Of a stretch of DNA of 39,461 bases, positions 1-8,437 are shown in pieces. The DNA comes from Verrucomicrobiota bacterium (GTDB lineage Bacteria > Verrucomicrobiota > Verrucomicrobiia > Chthoniobacterales > Terrimicrobiaceae). The stretch covers positions 1 to 39,461 of the forward strand of contig JAFKMU010000070.1 of assembly GCA_017305195.1 (NCBI GenBank). The letters are read 5' to 3'. The notes under the pieces were generated by a model. It had not been told where the DNA came from and ran no database searches. It worked only from the letters and a program-made list of their open reading frames with translations. Within the stretch, counting starts at the first letter, position 1. Every line of letters begins with the position of its first letter. A program made the position numbers and the translations under genes.

Positions 1-84
1 AATCACTTCCCCGATGCTTTGCCCTCGGTCGGCCTGCCGCAAAATGCGAATTTTATCCTCGGTACTGTATCTCTTTCCCTTCAT
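1..84 (-). CDS. IS3-family transposase OrfA, N-terminus (partial at left edge)
   Basis: Reading leftwards from an ATG at 84, the minus strand is open to the window edge and encodes 28 residues beginning MKGKRYSTEDKIRILRQADRG. This matches the opening of IS3-type OrfA proteins (HTH_Tnp_1), where a K/R-rich start leads into the first helix of a helix-turn-helix that binds the IS ends. A purine-rich stretch lies just upstream of the ATG. The rest of the element is outside the window, so completeness cannot be judged. It points away from the orfB remnant at 147-428, so the two cannot belong to one intact element. Confidence 0.7.
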   Translation of the reverse strand, partial: MKGKRYSTEDKIRILRQADRGQSIGEVI

Positions 85-118
85 TTCTTCTGGTTCCTTT
101 TGGTCCCAGACTAACTCA
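85..118 (-). mobile_element. Presumed terminal region of left IS3-type element
   Basis: This is the short leader upstream of the orfA ATG, read on the minus strand. It begins with TGAGTTAGTCTGGGACCAAAA, which has the TG start and GGACC core often found at IS3-family ends. The segment just beyond the orfB remnant (about 432-446) also contains GGACCAA on the minus strand. Only that core is shared, so the inverted-repeat assignment is tentative. The true outer boundary and any target duplication cannot be fixed because the other end is off the window. Confidence 0.35.
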
Positions 119-146
119 TCCCCTGGCGCGAAAAAGTCGAGTCACG

Positions 147-428
147 TCACAATATGCCAGCCACGCCTTTCGTGCCGCCCTGGCGGGCGCTGGCATGATC
201 CAAAGCATGTCCCGTCGCTCCAACCCCTACGACAATGCCTGGACCGAATCCTTCCTCGGCACCCTCAAGTCCGAAATGCTTCAAGGCGGCTGCTTTCAAA
301 ACCCCTCCGACGCCAGGCTCGAAATCTTCCAGTACATCGACGGCTACTACAATACCCATCGCAAGCACTCCAGCCTCGGTTACCTCTCTCCCTCCCAGTT
401 CGAGTCCTCCCTCCATTCCAATAACTAA
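147..428 (+). pseudogene. IS3-family transposase OrfB, C-terminal remnant
   Basis: An open frame that becomes recognisable at the SQYAS motif near 147 continues to a stop at 428. It carries the NPYDNAWTESFLGTLKSE block, which includes the catalytic glutamate of the DDE triad in IS3/IS150-type integrase cores, followed by the usual YIDGYYNTHRKHSSLGYLSP tail. The upstream two thirds of OrfB, including both catalytic aspartates, are missing. The frame before 147 shows no transposase similarity, so this is a 5'-truncated remnant. The break lies about 30 bp from the presumed end of the minus-strand element to the left, consistent with a later IS having inserted into or recombined with this copy. 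Confidence 0.8.
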
Positions 429-495
429 ACACTATTGGTCCAAAAATCGATTGCATCTCAAAACATCAATCTTGGTTACCGCCATCATACCTTAT

Positions 496-727
496 TCAGC
501 CACGGCGGCCTCTCTTGCGATGGATTTCTTCCTTGAAAACATCGGCTGGCGACAGACGCAACTTTTGAAGGATGTTTTCTACACCGCGAAGCGTTGCGGA
601 TTGCTCTCCATTGGTGAGCCGGTAGAGCGTTGATTCTGAAACCCCAGATCTTTCGCCAAGGCCGCATAACTCGCTCGCCACGCAGCGACTTCAAAAACTT
701 GGAAAATGCCTTATCCAGACTGGGCAT
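496..727 (-). pseudogene. Small XRE/Cro-type HTH protein, probably frameshifted
   Basis: Two overlapping minus-strand frames together give one plausible small DNA-binding protein. The frame from ATG 727 supplies an N-terminus ending in AFSKFLKSLR. The -1 frame from about 681 continues as ASELCGLGERSGVSESTLYR and then NGEQSATLRGVENILQKL, to a stop at 496. The second part has the helix-turn-helix and trailing helices of a lambda-repressor-like (XRE) domain. A single-base shift near 680-690 would join them into about 75 residues. Alternatively a GTG at 681 starts a 61-residue protein that lacks helix 1. It sits between IS debris and the cassette operon, so it may be a decayed antitoxin-like or regulatory gene. 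No partner toxin is visible. Confidence 0.5.
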
Positions 728-798
728 CCTGGCATCCTTGCAAAAGGATCATTCTGAGTGCGGAATGCGCGTTCTTGATCAAAAGTGCAAATGCACAC

Positions 799-3700
799 TC
801 AGGGACTAAACTCTCGAGCATTGACGATCCGCCATTTGTAAAAACTCCCCAGATCCCGTGGGGTAGCGGCCGGGTTGCCCGAATAGATCGAGGCGTAATC
901 AGGAATGCCTGTCTCGCTCGGTTTGATAAAACGCTCCATTGTCACGGAACCCCGCATCTCGCCGAGGACAACATCCTTTTGCTCATTCCATTTCGCGTAC
1001 TCTACAGTACTGGATCTCGGCACCTGCTTGAGAGACTGGACGCGGTAATGGACGGTGAAGGTGTTTGACTTCGTGGTCAACCGGCCTTGGAGGTTGGCAT
1101 AGGGACGTTCTCGAGAATTGTCTCCCGACAGAGAATTCACCGACCAGAAAGTCGCCATCACGCTGTCGGCATTGCTTCCATCTCCGGTGAGTTGCTGGCC
1201 TTTGGGAACAAGATGGATTTCGCAGATTTCCGTTGCGGATCGGAAAACCTTCCCGTCTGAGAAGCGCAAGTCAAATTGTTTCAGAGTTTCTTGCGCGTCG
1301 ATTGGTAGGCGAAGGTTTACCGACAATGGGGCGATGTCGTTCAGTTTGTAATCTGCGGATCGCGCGGCTGTTGGGATCGCGAGCATTTCTTCCGCACGGA
1401 GCAGTGACACCAGCCCGGTCGCCCTTTTGATGTACGAGAAGGGCTCGATGGCGTAGTTCATATTGATCTTTCCAGCCGTGGAGAAGGGCTCGCTAATGGC
1501 ATATGGCTCTACGACCGGCATCCAAAAGAAATCCAGCCACAGATGATCCGGAGGGTCGCTCGCACCGGAGTGCCCTGGTTGGGGTCTCAACAAAAGCGTA
1601 CACCATGTGTTTCCCGTGTTCTTTGACGGATTGCTGCTATCGAAGGCCTGGTTTCCTGATTTCAGCCGCGTGGGCAGGGAGCCAAACATTCCCGGGCCAG
1701 GGGTCTGGCGATTGGGTGAGAAAAACGTCTTCCCGACTGCGACCTGACTGAAGTTGTCTTTGAAGTAGGGCACCTTGGTGCCGTCGCCCCGGTAGTTATT
1801 GCCCTCGTCTGGCTTGTTGATATAGGCGCCATCGGCCGTAACCGCCACGCCATTGTCAAAATCCCCGTACGCCTGAAATGCCTTGGCGGATCGGTCTGGC
1901 GCTCCGGCGCTCTCTTTGAATTTGGGGAACTTGGGAAAGAACTTGTTGTCATATTTGGCATTTGCCACGAGCCGATCCGCGAGCGGAGGCTCGAAAAAAC
2001 CGGCGCCAAAACCGGGCGATGGTCCGCCCTCGGTGTCGGACAACGCGCTTCCCGTCATCTGATTGAGGATTTGTGGCAGGGGGTTCAGATAGTTTTCGGC
2101 ACCTGCCGCCACCCTTGTGGTGTTGAAGTATCCCAAGGTCGGCATAAAGACTCCCGGCGGAACGTAGGAACTGCCGGCGACCAGTCGGAAATCGCCGTGA
2201 TACGGAATGATCGTCCGAAAGGTATCTGTCGGCCAGATGATGGACCCTGCTCCATTCCTGGGTCGCCCATCGGGATTCGTCAATCGTCCGCCACCGTGGC
2301 CATCGATCGCCCCATCTCGCTGGAACGCCCACCAATACTGCATGTCCGTCGCAGGAGTGCCCTGGCCTCTATTTCCCTCGGCACTGGCGGGCGTACCGGA
2401 GGTTTTCAACTCAGGAATAGGGAAATCTGCCGCCGGAAATTCCAGGTCGATAGTTTGCACGAGGGCGGAGCGACTTAGGATCTTTACCCGCACCGTGCCG
2501 CCGGAGAACTGCATCACCGGGTTTGGCCCGCTTGGCACCGAAATCGTAATGGGAACCCCGACGAGGTTGTACGGAGTCAGGTAGGGTTTGGATTGGACAT
2601 CGGCTGGCAGCGGTGCGCGGGCCTCCGAGACATAGCGGTCAACGAGCCCTTTGCGGCTTCCGATATAAGATCCCCACGGATGGTATCCCCAGACTCCGGT
2701 ATCGCCAAAATCTACAGTCACCGGAGACGGAATCCCGAGAGAGATGCTGTTGACCTGCAAGCCACCCAGTTGCTCGACTTCCAGCGTGTAATCCATGGCA
2801 AACTGCGTCCAGCCGTGCGCAGGCGCAAAGAAGTCAAAGAGCAGCATCGCCTGAATGCGGCGCTCGGTCGCTGCCAAGGGAGCTACGAGGGTTTTGTTCT
2901 TCGGATAGGTGGCATCTCCCGGAAAACTGTTGCTTGCGCGCTTGGCATCCGCCACCGAATCGCTTCCGTTGGGAGGACCGACGGGCGCACTTGCGGTTCC
3001 TGCGGCGCCGTCTGCACAGCAGATGAAAAGAAGTCCAGCTTCGGAGATCGTTGCAAAGCGCCCGAAGCCCTGAAGCGAGGTGGTATCTGGAACGCCCGAG
3101 GGATAGGAGGAGCCCAAGCCTTGAGGAACCTTCAGCGGCGTGACTGTCCCATGGCCTTTCCAGACATCCAGCGTGGTGGTTTTTCGCCCTGTGGTAAATT
3201 GCACGGCATTGTCGGCGGCACTCTGGGAGCTATAGCCGTTCGGCGAGAGATTATCGTCATAGAGGTTTGTGCAGCGGATATAGTCCAATATCTCGACGAG
3301 CAACTGATCCCGGTCGTCGACGCTCGTTTTTGATCGCAAGGTGCTTCCGTATCCGGGTAACGGCAGATCCGACAGGGCGCGCAAATAGCGGAGCAGTTCC
3401 TGGTTGCGCGGAATGCCAGTCCAGTCGGCGGTGGGACTCTTGGAGTTTTCTCTTTGGAAATAGTAGGGCTGCCCGCCGATGGTCGAGCAGAAGGCTATCA
3501 ACCGGTCATATGCTGTCGCACGGGATGCATTGGTTGTAAGATGATTATAGACTACCGGCCAGACTGCGACGCGGGGTGTATTGAAAAGAGTGACTTCCGG
3601 AGCGCGGCTGGAGGCAGTGAGAAAGAACCTCGCCGCCTCGAGTTTTTTGCTCGTTAACCCCGACGCTGCGGTCTGCGATGCCCTGTTACTGCTAAATATT

Positions 3701-4797
3701 AACTCGTCAACGCTCGCATAAAGTCGGTCGGCATCTGGCTTCAATGCGCCTGGGGCGATCACTGTGCCGGCATCCGACCCTCCGCCCACGACCCGGGGAA
3801 CGATCTCGTAAATCGCGTCCCGTTCCGCTTTCGTCAGCGGCTCCGTGAGCGTGGCACTGTCAGCAAACAGGACCGGGGAAAGCGCCGTCATGGCGGGGTG
3901 TCCAGGATATCGCTGGAACTCTCCTTGAGCGGGCTGTTTGTCGGCAAGTTCCCAGTCATCCTTGGCAATCACATGCGGTGTGTCCCAATAGGTTCCTTCG
4001 GAGGATGTATTGACGTTTACCTTGCAGGTTTCGTCATCCGTCCAGAAGGCAATCCGCCCCGTCACCGGATTGTCTTTGGTGGCTCCCGCGACGACGGCCT
4101 GGCTTCCGCTCCCGGTGGGTGCCACGATCTTGCCATCCTGCAGGACATACAGCCACTTGACCGGCATGGGAAGCCGCAGATCCTTCTCCTCGCCAGTCAA
4201 CTTGCTTCCGGTCGGCGGTGAACTGACGGAGAACCCCTCCACGCTCCCCAAGGCCCTGGGATCGAGGATGGGAAACTGCGGGATTCGGTCTAGCGTCGGA
4301 TCATTTGGGTTTCGCCCCATCACTGGAGCGTTCAGATCCGTCCAGAGCGCGATGTCGTCCGACCACGTTCCGGAAGGCAAATCCGTCCCTTGGCTGAACG
4401 CAGTGGAGATCAAGCCATCCGCCGAGTACAGCTTGTATACCTTTTGCAAGGCGCTGCCGGGATTGCCTACTGTACCGAAGGTCCGAATCATTCCAGGTTG
4501 CGAGCTCCATGAAACATCCTTTCCCTGGGTCGTGGCGTCGCGAATCTGGCTTTGCACCAGATTAATCGCCGTCTCAGCCAATTGTCGCGTGGATGCGGAG
4601 GAAAGATAGGCGGATGAAGCTGAGCGCTCCGTACTCGTCCGGGTCAAAAAAGCTACTACCAGCCCCAATACGAGAACAAGCAGCGCCAGAACAATGACGA
4701 GCGCAGCGCCTCGATGTCGGTGATCTCCCCCGGACCAGTCTCCCGGACGAAGAAATGTCTTTCCAGACAATGGCGCTTTTTTGAAAAACCTTTTCAT
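799..4797 (-). CDS. Verru_Chthon cassette protein A (giant pilin-like surface protein)
   Basis: A 1332-residue protein. Residues about 28-52 form a type IV prepilin-like segment: a basic stretch ending in HRHRG, then AALVIVLALLVLVLGLVVAF, followed by a polar alpha-helical region. Processing at the G/A junction and export by a type IV pilus or type II-like machine is the expected route. The remaining roughly 1270 residues are Ser/Gly/Pro/Asn-rich, with many aromatic residues and no catalytic motif I recognise. Size, N-terminus and position as last gene of a four-gene B-C-D-A set match the Verru_Chthon cassette protein A family. The start lies 17 bp after the stop of protein D. No good Shine-Dalgarno sequence is seen, so it may depend on read-through from D. 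The molecular function of the family is unknown to me. Confidence 0.85.
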   Translation of the reverse strand: MKRFFKKAPLSGKTFLRPGDWSGGDHRHRGAALVIVLALLVLVLGLVVAFLTRTSTERSASSAYLSSASTRQLAETAINLVQSQIRDATTQGKDVSWSSQPGMIRTFGTVGNPGSALQKVYKLYSADGLISTAFSQGTDLPSGTWSDDIALWTDLNAPVMGRNPNDPTLDRIPQFPILDPRALGSVEGFSVSSPPTGSKLTGEEKDLRLPMPVKWLYVLQDGKIVAPTGSGSQAVVAGATKDNPVTGRIAFWTDDETCKVNVNTSSEGTYWDTPHVIAKDDWELADKQPAQGEFQRYPGHPAMTALSPVLFADSATLTEPLTKAERDAIYEIVPRVVGGGSDAGTVIAPGALKPDADRLYASVDELIFSSNRASQTAASGLTSKKLEAARFFLTASSRAPEVTLFNTPRVAVWPVVYNHLTTNASRATAYDRLIAFCSTIGGQPYYFQRENSKSPTADWTGIPRNQELLRYLRALSDLPLPGYGSTLRSKTSVDDRDQLLVEILDYIRCTNLYDDNLSPNGYSSQSAADNAVQFTTGRKTTTLDVWKGHGTVTPLKVPQGLGSSYPSGVPDTTSLQGFGRFATISEAGLLFICCADGAAGTASAPVGPPNGSDSVADAKRASNSFPGDATYPKNKTLVAPLAATERRIQAMLLFDFFAPAHGWTQFAMDYTLEVEQLGGLQVNSISLGIPSPVTVDFGDTGVWGYHPWGSYIGSRKGLVDRYVSEARAPLPADVQSKPYLTPYNLVGVPITISVPSGPNPVMQFSGGTVRVKILSRSALVQTIDLEFPAADFPIPELKTSGTPASAEGNRGQGTPATDMQYWWAFQRDGAIDGHGGGRLTNPDGRPRNGAGSIIWPTDTFRTIIPYHGDFRLVAGSSYVPPGVFMPTLGYFNTTRVAAGAENYLNPLPQILNQMTGSALSDTEGGPSPGFGAGFFEPPLADRLVANAKYDNKFFPKFPKFKESAGAPDRSAKAFQAYGDFDNGVAVTADGAYINKPDEGNNYRGDGTKVPYFKDNFSQVAVGKTFFSPNRQTPGPGMFGSLPTRLKSGNQAFDSSNPSKNTGNTWCTLLLRPQPGHSGASDPPDHLWLDFFWMPVVEPYAISEPFSTAGKINMNYAIEPFSYIKRATGLVSLLRAEEMLAIPTAARSADYKLNDIAPLSVNLRLPIDAQETLKQFDLRFSDGKVFRSATEICEIHLVPKGQQLTGDGSNADSVMATFWSVNSLSGDNSRERPYANLQGRLTTKSNTFTVHYRVQSLKQVPRSSTVEYAKWNEQKDVVLGEMRGSVTMERFIKPSETGIPDYASIYSGNPAATPRDLGSFYKWRIVNAREFSP

Positions 4798-4814
4798 GGG
4801 AAATATGAGGTGGA

Positions 4815-5486
4815 TCAGCGTCGGTATTCCGTGACGCGACCTGTCACGGGATTAACCCGCAGGGTGAAATAGTTGAGCGGGGGCACGGTCTGATCCTGCT
4901 CCGCATGGATGGTCAGAAAGTCATTGGTCGTGATCGATCCTCCCAGCGATCCCGCCGAGTCGATCCGGATACCGCTGTACGCGCAGTTTCCGTAACCGGA
5001 AACATTCATGGACCCACGAATGGAGGGATCCGCCGTAAGCAGCGGGGAGAGTTCTGCCCGCGAGGAAATAATCGTTCCAACGGGAAGTTTGTCCACCCGC
5101 CCGATCATCGATGGCGAGCTTCCCGACGCATCCGCCATCCAGAGCTGAATAGCTCGATAGGAAGAAACTCCATTTTCCTTCAGCTCGATGAACCGCACTT
5201 CCACCTCCCTGTTTTTCAGCGCGGCGTATTGCCTCGCCTGGGCCAGTCGATCACTCAAAAGTTGCCCCGCTTCAGTCACGTTCCGGCCTCGACTGATCGA
5301 TTGGAATGCCGGGATGGCCAGCGAGGTCAGCACTCCCAGAATCACGATCACGACGAGAAGCTCGACCAGCGAAAATGCCGCAGAACTCCGCGTTGTTCGC
5401 CGGAGTCGTTCAGGCTCTACGGGACAGGCCTTGGCGGCCAATATGGAGCCTGTCTGCGAAAAGGAAATTCTCACGGACACGTTCAT
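4815..5486 (-). CDS. Verru_Chthon cassette protein D (type IV pilin-like)
   Basis: A 223-residue protein when started at ATG 5486, whose ATGA overlaps the TGA stop of protein C by 4 bp. An ATG at 5498 is also in frame but has no spaced Shine-Dalgarno. A classic prepilin motif appears about 40 residues in: SSAAFSLVELLVVIVILGVL, with the conserved glutamate at position 5 of the mature protein in the usual N-methylation pattern, except that Ala rather than Gly precedes the cleaved Phe. A helical stem (LLSDRLAQARQYAALKN) and a beta-rich globular part follow. It resembles GspH-like minor pseudopilins. It is predicted to act with B and C in a pseudopilus-like tip or surface fibre that presents protein A (inference). 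Confidence 0.83.
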   Translation of the reverse strand: MNVSVRISFSQTGSILAAKACPVEPERLRRTTRSSAAFSLVELLVVIVILGVLTSLAIPAFQSISRGRNVTEAGQLLSDRLAQARQYAALKNREVEVRFIELKENGVSSYRAIQLWMADASGSSPSMIGRVDKLPVGTIISSRAELSPLLTADPSIRGSMNVSGYGNCAYSGIRIDSAGSLGGSITTNDFLTIHAEQDQTVPPLNYFTLRVNPVTGRVTEYRR

Positions 5487-6580
5487 TGCATCTTGCATTC
5501 CTTGAGAGGGATCGTCGTGGTGAAAATACGGAAACCGTATCCTTTTTCTCCCATCCGGCGCTCGAGGGTTTTGAGATCCTCTTCAAACTGGTTTTGACTC
5601 GGTGACTGAAATATCCCCTGGAAGAGCGAGGTTATTTCACTGGGCGGCGTCGACGATCGGCAGACGCGAGCAGCAGTAACCTCATCCAGCGCGACCAAGG
5701 TGATCTGGAGAACAGGCGGGAGCTGATGCACGTTATCCGGTTGCGGCCATTTGGAGGCGGCAGCGCTGTCGGGCCGCGAATCGAAGGCGAACCCCTTGGA
5801 GGGACTCAGATCGGTCAATTCCTTGCCCCCAGGATCGTCGGAAGGAGATCTCCGCGGCCAGATCAGAGCATAGATGATATTGTCAGCGACAGGAAGTGCC
5901 TGCTGGCTCAAACCCTGAATCCATGAGTTTCCCGTCTTTGTCTTAAAGACCTCCAGGCTCTCCGCAGGCTGGATCGCCTGCATCAGGCGGAAACGGTACT
6001 TGGATTCCCCGCTCGGAAATGGAGCGGGTAAAGCGACACGATCTCCATATTCAATGAAGTACCCGCAGGCATTCAGAAGCTGCTCGAGATTTTTGTACTG
6101 GGAGTTTGCACTCCGGCCAGAGGGGAGCTGAAAAACAACTGCTTGGCCGGTTCCAACTGTTCCCGGCAGACTGGTATAGCCGCTTCCTGAGACACTGCCC
6201 GCGTCCCCCAAAAGAAAATGAAGGTCGGAATTTCGTCCGTAATTTGTCGGCTGGAATGTCGAGGCATTGTCGGGCGTCCGATACGCTCCATTAGCGTCCA
6301 GATAATCCCAATAGGTATTCAGCGTTGCCTGGCTCAACGAGCGGGTCATGAGCTCAAAGGCCGTTCGCGCTTCCTGAAATGCGGAAACACTTTGCGTACT
6401 CCGCCCAACCAATCGGCTCGTTTGTCCGATGATGGAAAGCAGCAGTGCCAATAGCAGGATGAAAACTGCGCAGGCGACGAGCAGCTCCAGCAACGTGAAA
6501 GCACCTGCCCGAGTTCTCCCCGATATGCAACGATCACATCCGGTCTGTCTGTCCGGTGAAATCCCAGATATCCAAGTCAT
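5483..6580 (-). CDS. Verru_Chthon cassette protein C (type IV pilin-like)
   Basis: The ATG at 6580 follows the TGA of protein B after one base and gives 365 residues. An in-frame ATG at 6604 would overlap B by 23 bp. The prepilin signal lies about 25 residues in: RAGAFTLLELLVACAVFILL, with Glu5 present. A long amphipathic stem (VSAFQEARTAFELMTRSLSQATLNTYWDYLD) follows, typical of GspJ/PulJ-like minor pseudopilins and of cassette protein C. The C-terminal part contains another helical motif near FQEDLKTLERRMGEKGYGFR-like sequence. The 4-bp overlap with D and the tight junction with B indicate translational coupling within one mRNA. Confidence 0.83.
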   Translation of the reverse strand: MTWISGISPDRQTGCDRCISGRTRAGAFTLLELLVACAVFILLLALLLSIIGQTSRLVGRSTQSVSAFQEARTAFELMTRSLSQATLNTYWDYLDANGAYRTPDNASTFQPTNYGRNSDLHFLLGDAGSVSGSGYTSLPGTVGTGQAVVFQLPSGRSANSQYKNLEQLLNACGYFIEYGDRVALPAPFPSGESKYRFRLMQAIQPAESLEVFKTKTGNSWIQGLSQQALPVADNIIYALIWPRRSPSDDPGGKELTDLSPSKGFAFDSRPDSAAASKWPQPDNVHQLPPVLQITLVALDEVTAARVCRSSTPPSEITSLFQGIFQSPSQNQFEEDLKTLERRMGEKGYGFRIFTTTIPLKECKMQ

Positions 6581-6581
6581 C

Positions 6582-7085
6582 TCAGTGACCGTTGTTGGCA
6601 ACATGCAATACTGCCTTGGTCCTGGTGTGCGTCCTCAAGTCTTCGATCTCAATCCTGAATACCCGTAACGAAGTCGATGCATCATTCGCGTGGTCGCTTC
6701 CGGGGAACTGCGGTGTTTCCTGTCCTGCGCGCACATAAAATCGAGCATCTTGGTCGTTTGAGGAGACAACTTGTCCATCGCTGTCAAACCATGATTCGAC
6801 AGGGGCGGACGCACTTGGAGATTGCGCAAAAAGCGCGCTGGAATCCGCCATGCAAAGACGGGCGTCCAGCTCCTTGATGATCTGAGCCCTCACCGTGTCA
6901 TCGGCAGCCTGGCGCAATCCCCCCAAACCTACAGGGAGCAAGCCGACGACCGTCATCACGGCAAAAATGGTCAGACCGAGCGCCAGGGTTACTTCCACAA
7001 GGGTGAATCCCTCCTGTTTTTGAAACGACGAGATAGATTCCGGGAGCCGGGCCTTTACCGATGATGCGCTGTGTGTGGGGAACAT
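6582..7085 (-). CDS. Verru_Chthon cassette protein B (type IV pilin-like)
   Basis: First gene of the cassette operon, 167 residues from ATG 7085. I chose this start because GGAGG lies 5 bp upstream. An in-frame ATG at 7124 has no such site. The prepilin motif is QKQEGFTLVEVTLALGLTIF, with Gly at -1, Phe at +1 and Glu at +5, followed by a hydrophobic helix and a stem. Architecture is that of GspI/PilV-like minor pseudopilins. No prepilin peptidase, secretion ATPase or secretin gene is present in the window, so the cassette must borrow a housekeeping type II secretion or pilus machine encoded elsewhere (inference). Confidence 0.85.
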   Translation of the reverse strand: MFPTHSASSVKARLPESISSFQKQEGFTLVEVTLALGLTIFAVMTVVGLLPVGLGGLRQAADDTVRAQIIKELDARLCMADSSALFAQSPSASAPVESWFDSDGQVVSSNDQDARFYVRAGQETPQFPGSDHANDASTSLRVFRIEIEDLRTHTRTKAVLHVANNGH

Positions 7086-7090
7086 GGCTT

Positions 7091-7095
7091 CCTCC
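7091..7095 (-). promoter_or_regulatory. Strong ribosome binding site of cassette protein B
   Basis: GGAGG on the minus strand, 5 bases before ATG 7085. It stands out because most genes in this window have weak or no Shine-Dalgarno sequence, and it fixes the start of the first cassette gene. Confidence 0.7.
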
Positions 7096-7371
7096 AATAT
7101 ATGCCTATAAATGATGTTCGGCATAAACCGATTTTCGATTCAGAAAGCGGACAGGCCTTTATAATTCTTGCCAATGCAGTCGCGCCGTCCCGGGAGTGAA
7201 TGACAACGATTGCGCAATCCGGACATCTTTTCGTCCGCGATTGCGTTCTTTCGCACACCTCGCCAAGGTTTGTCATTATGGAATCTGGACGCGCCTGTTG
7301 ACGGGACATCGTCTCCTGCGAGTGACCACAAAGCTACTCCTCGAATGTTCAGTATTCCGCCCGTACCACTT

Positions 7372-8136
7372 ATGAGCAGTCTCCCAAACACCCTTTACTC
7401 CTCCCAAGGCGCATCCCCGCTTTCTCGGTCGAGGATCAATCTCGCCGTCGCCACCGCCAAGTCCGTTCTCGAAAAGCTCTCCTTTCCACTGCCTCCCTTT
7501 GCTTACTGGTCTCCGGAACAATGGCTCCAGGCCGGTGAGGAGTCGGCAGAGATTCGTGATTGTATGCTCGGCTGGGACGTCACCGATTTTGGAAGCCAGT
7601 CGTTTGAAACTCTAGGACGTACTCTCTTTACCCTTAGGAACGGCCGATCGGACCGCTCCGGCTATCCCAAAACCTACGCCGAAAAGGTATTGATTGAGCC
7701 CGAGGGGCAGCGCTCTCCTCTGCACTTTCATCTGTCAAAGAGGGAAGACATCATCAATCGCGGCGGAGGTCGGGTGGTCGTTCTTCTCTATCAGTCCACG
7801 AAAGACGGTGCTCCCGATACGAGTTCTTCGCTGGACATTCAAGTCGATGGTTTTCGGAAACGGATCGCAGCTGGCGAGCTCGTGTCTCTTCGCGTCGGCG
7901 AAAGCCTGAGTATACCTCCGCGCACCTTTCATCAGTTTTGGGGCGAGGGAGGGGTGGAGGTCAATGGTCTGCGACATTCGATAAGTGTCGAAGTTTCTTC
8001 CGTCTGCGACGACTGGAATGACAATGTGTTCTTCGACTCTTGGGCTGCCCGGTTTCCAAAGATCGTGGAGGACGCGGAGCGATCGTGTTTTCTCTGCCAT
8101 GAATATCCGCATTCCTTGGTTCCTCGCGTTCTTTAG
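7372..8136 (+). CDS. D-lyxose ketol-isomerase family protein
   Basis: A 254-residue cupin-type sugar isomerase from ATG 7372. A longer TTG-initiated frame from 7210 adds non-homologous sequence. The family (D-lyxose/D-mannose isomerases, EC 5.3.1.15 type) binds a divalent metal through a His-x-His...Glu...His set. Here these are H118, H120 and E125 in LHFHLSKREDI and H187 in PPRTFHQFWGE. Conserved blocks IRDCMLGWDVTDFGS and SSVCDDWNDNVFFDS are shared with the broken paralogue at 23015-23724. It would interconvert a free aldose and ketose in the cytoplasm. The substrate may be lyxose, mannose or another sugar released by nearby hydrolases. It is convergent with the GH151-like gene and divergent from the cassette. 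Confidence 0.8.
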   Translation: MSSLPNTLYSSQGASPLSRSRINLAVATAKSVLEKLSFPLPPFAYWSPEQWLQAGEESAEIRDCMLGWDVTDFGSQSFETLGRTLFTLRNGRSDRSGYPKTYAEKVLIEPEGQRSPLHFHLSKREDIINRGGGRVVVLLYQSTKDGAPDTSSSLDIQVDGFRKRIAAGELVSLRVGESLSIPPRTFHQFWGEGGVEVNGLRHSISVEVSSVCDDWNDNVFFDSWAARFPKIVEDAERSCFLCHEYPHSLVPRVL

Positions 8137-8437
8137 TCTGTGTACCCAGAAGGATAGCAGCAAATTCGTTCATTGCTGCGAGGATGGTTGTCTGCGCGAG
8201 CGTTCATTGAGGCCGCCTAGGGTCTCCCTGTGGATGTACGCTGACGGGCAATGAGCCGTTCGTCATAGCGTGAGCTTGACATGGCGAGATTTTCACGTCC
8301 TGGGCTTCGGAAACCGAAGCAGCTTTCGGCCCCTTGGGGACAGAAAAGTCCAGACAAATGCTGCGCTTTGGCGAGCAAGACACCGATAAGGTTCGGAGCG
8401 GCGGCGCCTCGCCGCAACTCCGAGCCTGCACCGTCTC
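8137..8437 (+). other. Intergenic region between convergent genes
   Basis: About 300 bp with no credible gene. It contains two hairpins: a 7-bp perfect stem with AAA loop at 8304-8320 (GCTTCGG arms) and a longer interrupted stem at 8390-8426. They lie between the 3' ends of the isomerase (plus) and the GH151-like gene (minus) and probably serve as bidirectional transcription stops. Confidence 0.5.
8390..8426 (-). terminator. Terminator-like hairpin after GH151-like gene
   Basis: Arms GGTTCGGAG (8390-8398) and CTCCGAGCC (8418-8426) pair over 9 bp with one G-T wobble, with a further CGGCG/CGCCG inner stem. It starts 12 bases past the stop of the minus-strand gene ending at 8438. No strong U-run follows, so termination efficiency is uncertain. 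Confidence 0.4.

Noticed and set aside
14..424. 136-codon plus-strand frame across the IS junction
   Set aside because: It overlaps both the orfA and orfB fragments in a different frame and encodes Arg/Pro-rich sequence typical of a shadow frame.
2593..3333. Long (246-codon) frame opposite cassette protein A
   Set aside because: Antisense to a well-supported gene, Arg/Gly-rich, no start context and no recognisable motif.
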